Shown piece by piece: positions 7,425 to 12,704 of a stretch of 12,704 bases of DNA. The notes below the pieces were generated by a model. The model worked only from the letters and a program-made list of their open reading frames with translations, was not told where the DNA came from and searched no databases. The stretch covers positions 1,799 to 14,502 of the forward strand of contig DCWG01000154.1 of the NCBI GenBank assembly GCA_002327525.1. The letters are read 5' to 3'. The translations under genes and the position numbers were made by a program. Origin of the DNA: Gammaproteobacteria bacterium UBA2168. Its GTDB lineage: Bacteria > Pseudomonadota > Gammaproteobacteria > Pseudomonadales > Azotimanducaceae. The stretch's first letter is position 1; each line of letters starts with the position of its first letter.

Positions 7425-8164
7425 CAACCGCCGTACTCGTCGACGACGAAGCCAACCTGCTGGACCATCTGGTCGGTAAGCTGAACAAGGTCTGGCCAGA
7501 ACTGGACATCGCCGCCACCACACAAAACGGGCATGAAGCGCTCTCGCTGATATCGGACATCCATCCCGATGTCGTGTTTCTCGACATACACATGCCAGGC
7601 CTCACCGGTCTGCAGGTGGCAAGTGCTCTGCCCGACGATATCGAGGTGGTGTTCGTCACCGCATACGACCAACACGCGGTGGAAGCATTCGAGGCAGCCG
7701 CTGTCGACTACCTGCTCAAACCCCTCTCCGAAGTGCGTCTGCAACTGTGTGTGGATCGTTTGCAGGCGCGGCAACAGCCCACAGACCGCGCCAGTCTGGA
7801 GACACTCGTGGAGCGTCTGATCCGAGCCGAGACATCCGACCACCTGCAGTGGCTGCGTGCCGGACAGGGAGAATCGGTACAACTCGTCCCGGTGGAAGAG
7901 GTCGTGTATTTCAAGTCGGATCAGAAATACACGTCCGTATTCACCGCAACGGATGAATACCTCATCCGTACCAGCATCAAGGACCTTGCCTCACAACTTG
8001 ATCCCTCGGCCTTCTGGCGCATCCACCGCGGCATCATCGTCAAAGCGAGTGAAATCGAGAACGCTACGCGTGACCTGCGCGGCCGCTACACGCTGCGCCT
8101 GCGAACACGTCCCGAAAAACTGCGCACAAGTCAGAGCTACGGACATCTGTTTCGGCAGATGTAG
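7421..8164 (+). CDS. LytTR-family response regulator
   Basis: This 247-residue cytoplasmic transcription factor is the partner of the kinase just upstream; its ATG lies inside the kinase stop (ATGA, 7421-7424), a sign of coupled translation. The receiver domain (about 1-118) has the acidic pair Asp8-Asp9, phosphoacceptor Asp55 in FLDIHMPG, Thr80 and Lys100 before proline. The LytTR DNA-binding domain (about 143-246) has VVYFKSDQKYTSV (161-173) and the hallmark FWRIHRGIIV (198-207). Regulators of this class bind direct repeats upstream of their targets. AlgR of Pseudomonas has nearly the same length and plan. Candidate targets in the window are the DUF2141 gene upstream and the broken membrane regulator downstream, but no LytTR-type direct repeat was identified, so this is only proximity. 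Confidence 0.94.
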   Translation: MTTAVLVDDEANLLDHLVGKLNKVWPELDIAATTQNGHEALSLISDIHPDVVFLDIHMPGLTGLQVASALPDDIEVVFVTAYDQHAVEAFEAAAVDYLLKPLSEVRLQLCVDRLQARQQPTDRASLETLVERLIRAETSDHLQWLRAGQGESVQLVPVEEVVYFKSDQKYTSVFTATDEYLIRTSIKDLASQLDPSAFWRIHRGIIVKASEIENATRDLRGRYTLRLRTRPEKLRTSQSYGHLFRQM

Positions 8165-8185
8165 CGCGGTCTACCTACGCTCACT

Positions 8186-8212
8186 CGAGATCATTGCGCT
8201 ACCGTGATCTCG
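8186..8212. repeat. 8-bp perfect inverted repeat after the response regulator gene
   Basis: CGAGATCA (8186-8193) and TGATCTCG (8205-8212) form a perfect dyad with an 11-bp spacer, 21 bp after the regulator stop. As RNA it would form an 8-bp stem but no U-tract follows, so intrinsic termination is doubtful. It may be a transcript-end hairpin or an operator ahead of the truncated regulator gene at 8263. Confidence 0.45.
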
Positions 8213-8262
8213 CATCCGGAGCTCGGAGAAGCAGGCGAGACGCCGTGTGTTCTCGAACAGAC

Positions 8263-8595
8263 ATGGACACGAAGGCGGACCCAACCACACAGGTGCAGCG
8301 CGAGCCCACGCAGCGGTTCGTGAAACCATCTCCGGCAGACGGCGGGCGCAGGCAACAGCGATTACTCGTCCTGGCGCTGCTCACGCTCACGGTGGGTACG
8401 GTGCTCGATCTCATTTTCGATAAACCCGAGACGTTCTGGTCGTTCCACATGGTATTCGAGGTCAGCCTCGCTCTCTTCGGGCTCGGCGCGGTGACCTTCT
8501 TCTGGATGCGGATGCGTAGAACAGACCGCGATCTGGCCCGAACGCAACACCAGGCACATGTTCAGGCCGAGGAACGCGACAGATGGCGCCAGAGA
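8263..8595 (+). pseudogene. Truncated membrane-anchored regulator, LuxR-type, lacking its HTH half
   Basis: The first 111 residues look genuine. There is a polar N-terminus, two membrane helices (about 34-52 and 62-82) around a DKPETFWSFHMVFE loop, then RMRRTDRDLARTQ and a charged helix ending EERDRWRQR. I know this layout from membrane proteins of marine gammaproteobacteria in which the charged helix leads into a C-terminal LuxR-type helix-turn-helix. Here homology stops at RWRQR (8581-8595) and the frame continues into antisense of an IS3-family transposase until TAA at 8818-8820, giving a meaningless Cys- and Arg-rich tail. The helix-turn-helix half is absent and was not recognised downstream. 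The ATG at 8263 is chosen because the upstream in-frame extension to 8194 is not protein-like. The family call rests on memory of the layout and needs a search. Confidence 0.65.
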
Positions 8596-8928
8596 TGTAA
8601 CTCGAGCCATTATCCGAGAGTGGCTTTGGCTTATGAACGACATCGGCTTGATCACAGCCCGATGCCTGCAAGGCGAGTTCTAGCGTCTCGGTCACCTCGC
8701 TGGTATAGGCTTGTCGGGCAATATCGCCGGCCAGGCGCTTGTTGCCAGCCTCCAAAAAATCCTTGGACCATTTGTAATACAGGTCCTGGGCGATGCCTTC
8801 TCGCCGCGCAAGCCCTCTAAGACGATGCCGATCTTCTCCTCCGCACTGTATTGCTTATGCGTCTTGCGTTTGATGTCCTTTATGATGGGCTCTGACGACG
8901 AGCGCCGTCCTGCTGGTTTCTGTTTCAT
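8588..8928 (-). pseudogene. IS3-family transposase remnant, orfA-orfB deletion fusion
   Basis: From the ATG at 8928 the frame begins MKQKPAGRR and contains HKQYSAEEKIGIVLEGLRGE, the start of IS3-family orfA. It then shifts frame: the next homologous block is EGIAQDLYYKWSKDFLEAG in another frame. The intervening SIAELCRR-like residues of the usual orfA helix-turn-helix are lost, apparently by a small deletion near 8800-8812. After RLAGDIARQA the sequence passes directly into orfB (TETLELALQASGCDQADVV, then LSDNGSSYISG), so most of the catalytic DDE core including the first Asp is gone. The result cannot be an active transposase. The group identity within IS3 was not determined. Confidence 0.75.
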
Positions 8929-8984
8929 CTCAACTCCTCTGGTCAAGATGAACAAAGACACCCACTTAAACCATATCTGTCCCA
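8588..8984 (-). mobile_element. Decayed one-ended IS3-family insertion sequence remnant
   Basis: On the minus strand an IS-like end starts TGGGACAGATATGG at 8984. A leader and a ribosome site (AGAGGAG) then precede an orfA start at 8928. The coding part joins pieces of orfA and orfB and ends abruptly at about 8588 inside the orfB segment SDNGSSYISG. The second end of the element and the rest of orfB are missing, so it cannot move by itself and no target duplication can be seen. The 8588 edge is fused to the truncated membrane regulator. A complete element of this group would be roughly three times longer. Confidence 0.75.
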
Positions 8985-9048
8985 TAGGCGCTGACGTCAG
9001 GCAGTTCTCACCACGCGCGCATACGCTGCGGTGGAGGACAGGGGTGCG

Positions 9049-9067
9049 CTTGATCTTCTAGATTAAG
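9049..9067. repeat. Imperfect 8-bp dyad upstream of the transporter gene
   Basis: CTTGATCT (9049-9056) and AGATTAAG (9060-9067) form an inverted repeat with a 3-bp centre and one mismatch, which would be a G-U pair in RNA. A small GGGAG/CTCCC hairpin follows at 9075-9088. Both lie between the IS remnant and the transporter start, so they may be regulatory sites of the transporter gene. No clear promoter was found. Confidence 0.25.
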
Positions 9068-9112
9068 ACAAGAAGGGAGCAACCTCCCATACCTAACGTT
9101 TGAGAGGTCTCC

Positions 9113-9154
9113 ATGCAACGCAGAAACAGGATACAGACAACAAATGAGCAGTAA
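9113..9154 (+). CDS. Possible 13-residue leader peptide overlapping the transporter start
   Basis: An ATG at 9113 with GAGAGG at 9102-9107 (5 bp spacing) opens a 13-codon frame, MQRRNRIQTTNEQ, ending at TAA 9152-9154. The transporter ATG at 9144 lies inside this frame in a different phase. The leader has the better ribosome site, so the transporter could be translated by reinitiation or coupling. It may equally be chance, since the transporter has a weak ACAGGA upstream. No family or regulatory motif is recognised in the peptide. Confidence 0.25.
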   Translation: MQRRNRIQTTNEQ

Positions 9155-10475
9155 TCACGGGACGCGAGGTCAGGCGCCGCGGTTCACACCCCGTTATCGC
9201 AACTACGCGTTGGGTGTATTGTTTCTCGGCTACGTTGTCAATTTCATCGATCGTTCGATTCTCTCCATACTGCTGGAACCGATCAAACTCGAACTCGAAC
9301 TCAACGATACCCAGCTCGGGCTGCTGGGCGGGCTGGCGTTCGCCATCTTCTACACGACGCTCGGCATTCCCATCGCGGCACTCGCCGATCGCTGGAGCCG
9401 GGTGAAGATTCTGTCCATCGCTATGATCGTCTGGAGCGGTATGACCGCGCTGTGCGGACTTGCCCAGAACTTCGTCATGCTGCTGGTCACCCGGATCGGT
9501 GTGGGTGTTGGCGAGGCTGGCGCGAGTCCGCCAAGCCACTCGCTGATCTCCGACTACTTCCCCATGGAGACCCGGGCCACGGCGTTATCCATCTACGCGC
9601 TCGGCATTCCCTTTGGTTCCATGGTTGGCAACTTCGTGGGTGGCTGGGGCGCCGCTGAACTGGGTTGGCGAAGCACCTTCGTGCTGGTTGGTCTGCCAGG
9701 CATCCTGGTCGCGCTGCTGATATGGCTCACCTTGCGGGAACCTCCCCGTGGCATGGCCGATACTCACGTATCAACCAGCGAGGATACCTCGGCCCCGGGG
9801 GTGAAGGAGGTTCTTTCACTGTTGTGGCAGAGGGTATCGTTTCGCCATCTCTCTTTCGCTGCCGGTCTGCACGCATTCGTCGGATACGGTGCGGGAACGT
9901 GGAATGCGCCGTTTCTCATTCGCAGTCACGACATGCCGATCACGGAAGTCGGCTCATGGCTGGCACTGATCAGCGGCATCGGCGCCATCGGTACTTTTCT
10001 GGGCGGTTATCTCGCTGACAAACTCTCGGACCGCTCCGACGATCGCCGCTGGTACATGTGGGTACCCGGTTACTCGACGCTGATTATGGTGCCATTTCAG
10101 TTTGTCGCCTATCTCTATGGGGGTATCTGGGCGGTCATTCCCTCGCTGATGGCAGTGTCCATTCTGGGCGGCATGTACCTCGGTCCGTCCTTTGCCATGA
10201 CGCAGGGGCTGGTGACGTTGCGGATGCGGGCAGTCGCCTCGGCCATTCTGCTGTTCATGCTGAACATCATCGGCATGGGGATGGGCCCCTACGTCGTGGG
10301 AATTACGAGCGATTTGCTGGCGCCGCCATATGCAACCGACTCGCTGCGCTATGCGCTGTGTTTCGCGGTGCTGGTAAACCTGTGGGCAGCCATACACTAC
10401 TTCACGGGTGCCCGTTCTCTGCGTGGCGATTTAGAGACCACCGAGGCGATTATTGCCCAAAGCGAGAGCGCGTAA
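9144..10475 (+). CDS. Spinster-type major facilitator superfamily transporter
   Basis: This 443-residue inner-membrane transporter has about 12 predicted helices. The first helix carries NFIDRSILSILLEPI (33-47), typical of the Spinster-like branch. The MFS motif A region reads GIPIAALADRWSR (74-86) with the Asp-Arg pair. RIGVGVGEAGASPP (117-130) in helix 4 and PMETRATALSIYALGIPFGS (140-159) are also characteristic of this branch. Bacterial members are broad organic-acid, lipid-like or sugar transporters, so the substrate cannot be told from sequence. It is a single gene: the decayed IS element lies upstream, and the transhydrogenase operon converges on it 67 bp downstream. The ATG at 9144 gives a short polar N-terminus as in relatives; its ribosome site is weak, and a short overlapping frame with a better one begins at 9113. 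Confidence 0.92.
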   Translation: MSSNHGTRGQAPRFTPRYRNYALGVLFLGYVVNFIDRSILSILLEPIKLELELNDTQLGLLGGLAFAIFYTTLGIPIAALADRWSRVKILSIAMIVWSGMTALCGLAQNFVMLLVTRIGVGVGEAGASPPSHSLISDYFPMETRATALSIYALGIPFGSMVGNFVGGWGAAELGWRSTFVLVGLPGILVALLIWLTLREPPRGMADTHVSTSEDTSAPGVKEVLSLLWQRVSFRHLSFAAGLHAFVGYGAGTWNAPFLIRSHDMPITEVGSWLALISGIGAIGTFLGGYLADKLSDRSDDRRWYMWVPGYSTLIMVPFQFVAYLYGGIWAVIPSLMAVSILGGMYLGPSFAMTQGLVTLRMRAVASAILLFMLNIIGMGMGPYVVGITSDLLAPPYATDSLRYALCFAVLVNLWAAIHYFTGARSLRGDLETTEAIIAQSESA

Positions 10476-10542
10476 AACTACCTGCTGTCGTGCGGAGGAG
10501 CGATGGAGCGCACCCCGGAGGGCGCACCCAGGTCCCGTGAGG
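10476..10542. other. 67-bp convergent intergenic spacer
   Basis: This spacer separates the stops of the transporter gene (plus) and pntB (minus). It contains a GC-rich imperfect stem, GCGC-A-CC with GGGCGC at 10508-10525 with one bulged base, but no T-run on either side. No convincing two-way terminator is therefore visible. Confidence 0.4.
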
Positions 10543-11904
10543 TCAACCTTTGAATTCGGCGATAACGCCGGAGATAGACTCCTTCGCGTCACCAAACAAC
10601 ATGCGCGTGTTCTCACCAAAAAATAGCGGATTGTCGACACCCGAGAAGCCTGATGCCATCGAGCGCTTCAGCACGAACACTGTGCGCGCCGAGTCGACGT
10701 TGATGATGGGCATGCCGTAGATGGGACTGTTCTCGTCCTCGCGCGCGGCCGGGTTGACCACGTCGTTGGCGCCAATGACCACCGCCACATCGATATTGTC
10801 GATGCGCGGGTTGATGTCATCCATCTCCACCAGCTGATCGTAAGGTACGTTGGCCTCGGCCAGCAGTACGTTCATGTGTCCGGGCATGCGTCCGGCCACG
10901 GGATGAATGGCATAGGTGACTTCTGCACCGTTGCCTTCCAGCAGTTCTCCAAGCTCCCGCACCACGTGTTGTGCCTGCGCCACCGCCATACCATAGCCAG
11001 GTACGAAGGTAACGGACGAAGCCGCTTCGAGAATGAGAAACGCATCATCCGCCGTAATCGGCTTGACCTCACCTTCCACCTTGGTGGCTGTTTTGACTGC
11101 GCCAAAGCCCGAAAACAATACGTTCGCCAGTGACCGGTTCATGGCCTTACACATGATATTGGTGAGGATGATGCCCGCGGCACCCACCAAAGATCCTGCC
11201 ACGATGAGAATGTTGTTGTTGATCGCAAAACCCGCCGCACAGGCAGCCAGGCCCGAGTACGAATTCAGCAGGCTGATCACCACCGGCATGTCGGCACCAC
11301 CGATGGGAATGACCGCCATGACGCCGAACACCAGCGACAGCCCGATGACGGCATACAGGTAAGGTGAATCTACGGCCGGTTCCAGACAGAAAAGCACACC
11401 ACAGGCAACGAGAGCAACGAGGACCAGTGCGTTAACGAGACGCTGAGCGCCAAACACGATGGCGCGGCTGGTCATTACCTCCGCCAGCTTACCCCAGGCA
11501 ACGACACTGCCGGAGAAGGTGACGCCACCGATGAGGATAGACAGCAAAATGGTCACATCCGTGAAACTGGTGTTGCCGACCTTGTACAGCGCGGCCCAGC
11601 CTACGAGAAGGCTCGCCACACCGCCGGAACCGTTAAACAGCGCGACCATCTCCGGCATGCTGGTCATGACGACTTTCTGTGCCGTTACCGCACCGATGAT
11701 GGCGCCAATCGCAGCCGCGACCACTATCCACTGAAACTCCATGATCTGCTGCGAGAATAGGGTGACCACCACAGCGATCAACATACCGATAGACGACAGC
11801 AGGTTACCGCGTACGGCGGTGGCCGGAGAGCCCAGCTGCTTCAATCCCAACACGAACAGCGCCGCGGCGACGATGTACCACACGTTGATCAGCTCGACAC
11901 TCAT
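10543..11904 (-). CDS. pntB: Proton-translocating NAD(P) transhydrogenase, subunit beta
   Basis: This 453-residue subunit carries the larger part of the membrane domain (dII, about residues 1-270, some nine helices) and the NADP(H)-binding domain dIII (about 290-453). The complex uses the proton gradient to reduce NADP+ with NADH at the cytoplasmic face. Conserved marks are GGADMPVV (202-209, with the channel Asp205), LLNSYSG (212-218), MCKAMNRS (251-258), the nucleotide fold start PGYGMAVAQAQHVV (302-315), HPVAGRMPGHMNVLLAEA (334-351), VIGANDVVNP (376-385), KRSM (413-416) and the terminal MLFGDAKES (435-443). Position 91, a histidine in the E. coli protein, is Asn here (codon at 11632-11634). 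GGAGGT precedes the ATG, which overlaps the pntAB stop as ATGA (11901-11904), so the two are translationally coupled. Length is normal for the family. Confidence 0.97.
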   Translation of the reverse strand: MSVELINVWYIVAAALFVLGLKQLGSPATAVRGNLLSSIGMLIAVVVTLFSQQIMEFQWIVVAAAIGAIIGAVTAQKVVMTSMPEMVALFNGSGGVASLLVGWAALYKVGNTSFTDVTILLSILIGGVTFSGSVVAWGKLAEVMTSRAIVFGAQRLVNALVLVALVACGVLFCLEPAVDSPYLYAVIGLSLVFGVMAVIPIGGADMPVVISLLNSYSGLAACAAGFAINNNILIVAGSLVGAAGIILTNIMCKAMNRSLANVLFSGFGAVKTATKVEGEVKPITADDAFLILEAASSVTFVPGYGMAVAQAQHVVRELGELLEGNGAEVTYAIHPVAGRMPGHMNVLLAEANVPYDQLVEMDDINPRIDNIDVAVVIGANDVVNPAAREDENSPIYGMPIINVDSARTVFVLKRSMASGFSGVDNPLFFGENTRMLFGDAKESISGVIAEFKG

Positions 11905-12203
11905 GACTGACCTCCGGCGGAGGTGTCATCTTTTTTCTTGAACATGGAGAGCATCCGGTTGGTCACCAGATAGCCCCCCACCACGTTGATGGTTGCAAAC
12001 ACCACGGCGAATCCACCAAGGATGGTGGCCACCCCACTGGCACCCGCCCCCGCGGAAACCAGCGCCCCGACGATAGTGATGCCCGAGATGGCGTTGGCGC
12101 CCGACATCAGCGGCGTGTGCAGCGTTGCCGGTACTTTGGAGATCAACTCGAAGCCGAGGAAGATCGACAGCATTAATACCAGGCCTAAAAGAACTGCTTC
12201 CAT
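11901..12203 (-). CDS. pntAB: Proton-translocating NAD(P) transhydrogenase, alpha-2 (membrane) subunit
   Basis: This 100-residue protein is the separate membrane part of the alpha subunit, as in Rhodospirillum rubrum and Thermus thermophilus; in E. coli it is fused to the NAD domain. Three predicted helices (about 3-21, 37-57 and 62-85) surround the signature LHTPLMSGANAISGI (28-42), and the C-terminus is basic (MFKKKDD). It forms the dII channel together with PntB. Residue Ser40 stands where the Thermus protein has the channel His42 (by my recollection of that sequence). The ATG at 12203 is chosen over an earlier in-frame ATG at 12272 because the extension is Arg/His-rich, overlaps pntAA and is unlike the family. 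GGAG at 12212-12215 gives 8 bp spacing. It lies 14 bp after the pntAA stop and overlaps pntB by 4 bp. Confidence 0.95.
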   Translation of the reverse strand: MEAVLLGLVLMLSIFLGFELISKVPATLHTPLMSGANAISGITIVGALVSAGAGASGVATILGGFAVVFATINVVGGYLVTNRMLSMFKKKDDTSAGGQS

Positions 12204-12217
12204 TTCTTCAGACTCCG

Positions 12218-12704
12218 TTACAGGTTCTTGATGGTTTCGTTGACGATGGCGCCGTCGCGCGTAATGACGCACGCCTGCACGATTTCGTCCTCTGGATCGA
12301 GATCGAGCGTCTTGGTTTCTCCGTCCCAGAATTCGAGCAGAAGGTTGGTGAGGTTGGAGGCATACATGTCACTGGCGTTTTGTGCCACCTCCGAGGGTAG
12401 GTTCGATTGCCCGATGATCTTCACGCCGTTCATGTCGACGATCTCGTTCGGCACCGAGCCCTCCACGTTGCCGCCGGTGTCAACGGCCATGTCGACGACC
12501 ACGCTGCCCGGCTTCATGCCTTCCACCATGTCTCGCGACACGATGCGCGGCGCCGGACGGCCAAACAATTGCGCAGTCGTGATGACGACATCCGACTGGG
12601 CGATTACCTTCTTCTGACCCTGTTTTTGCAGCTCGATCTGCTCGGGTGTCAGCTCCTTCGCGTAGCCCTGCTCGGTCTGACCGGTCTCGCCCAGATCGAT
12701 CTCG
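12218..12704 (-). CDS. pntAA: NAD(P) transhydrogenase alpha-1 (NAD-binding) subunit, partial
   Basis: Only the C-terminal 161 codons are inside the window; the 5' part lies beyond the right edge. The visible part is the second half of the soluble NAD(H)-binding domain dI, related to alanine dehydrogenase. Marks are GYAKELTPEQIELQ near the edge, QSDVVITTAQLFGRPAPRIV, the MVEGMKPGSVVVDMAV turn with TGGNVEGS, GVKIIGQSNLPSEVAQNASDMY and the C-terminal ITRDGAIVNETIKNL. The protein ends there with TAA at 12218-12220, so it is the split-subunit form, and the membrane segment is encoded by the next gene. It is the first visible gene of the pntAA-pntAB-pntB operon; the promoter is outside the window. 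Confidence 0.95.
   Translation of the reverse strand, partial: EIDLGETGQTEQGYAKELTPEQIELQKQGQKKVIAQSDVVITTAQLFGRPAPRIVSRDMVEGMKPGSVVVDMAVDTGGNVEGSVPNEIVDMNGVKIIGQSNLPSEVAQNASDMYASNLTNLLLEFWDGETKTLDLDPEDEIVQACVITRDGAIVNETIKNL

Noticed and set aside
8194..8262. Upstream ATG at 8194 as the start of the truncated regulator
   Set aside because: The added 23 residues are Arg-rich and unlike the family N-terminus, and the 8-bp dyad at 8186-8212 overlaps this start; ATG 8263 fits better.
8985..9060. Search for the lost helix-turn-helix half of the membrane regulator beyond the IS end
   Set aside because: One frame contains DVRQ followed by non-matching residues. No helix-turn-helix pattern or family ending could be read, so the tail appears deleted rather than displaced.
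10508..10525. Possible two-way terminator between the transporter and pntB
   Set aside because: The stem is short with a bulged base and lacks a T-run in either direction.
11901..12272. Longer pntAB reading from the ATG at 12272
   Set aside because: The extension overlaps the end of pntAA and is unlike any PntAB N-terminus. The ATG at 12203 has proper ribosome-site spacing.

Overview
The window looks like a chromosomal stretch of a Gram-negative proteobacterium, most likely a gammaproteobacterium. The reasons are moderately high GC, strong GC bias at third codon positions, AGGAGG-type ribosome binding sites, a Sec-exported DUF2141 protein, an AlgZ/AlgR-like LytS/LytTR pair and a three-subunit (pntAA-pntAB-pntB) proton-translocating transhydrogenase. 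No rRNA, tRNA, CRISPR array or phage gene is seen, so placement below class is a guess. Nine complete protein genes and one edge-truncated gene are supported.

Left part (45-5650, all on the minus strand). In transcription order these are a DsbA-fold 2-hydroxychromene-2-carboxylate isomerase-like protein, a large CPA2-type cation:proton antiporter with two C-terminal RCK (TrkA-type) units, a 73-residue two-helix membrane protein of PLDc_N type, and a membrane-anchored FMN/Fe-S glutamate synthase-like protein. The gaps of 128 to 306 bp argue for several transcription units rather than one tight operon. The 306-bp gap holds three inverted repeats.

Middle (5782-9143, plus strand). A secreted DUF2141 protein is followed by a two-gene LytS/LytTR two-component system with a 4-bp start/stop overlap. 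Between them lies a short coding-like stretch that ends just before the kinase start. Next comes the 5' part of a gene for a two-helix membrane protein resembling the membrane-anchored LuxR-type regulators. It is broken at about 8590 by fusion to a decayed, one-ended IS3-family element lying in the opposite direction. The predicted DNA-binding half of the regulator is missing.

Right part (9144-12704). A Spinster-type major facilitator (MFS) transporter on the plus strand, with a possible 13-codon overlapping leader, converges on the transhydrogenase operon on the minus strand. pntAA runs off the window edge, and pntAB and pntB overlap by 4 bp.

Most of the window is ordinary housekeeping and transport, and no clearly new multi-gene system is visible. 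The points most worth a second look are residue-level and structural. The antiporter has Asp-Asn where the family usually has Asp-Asp. The transhydrogenase lacks the channel histidine at both positions known to me. A microhomology-like junction cut a membrane-bound regulator in half next to an intact two-component system.
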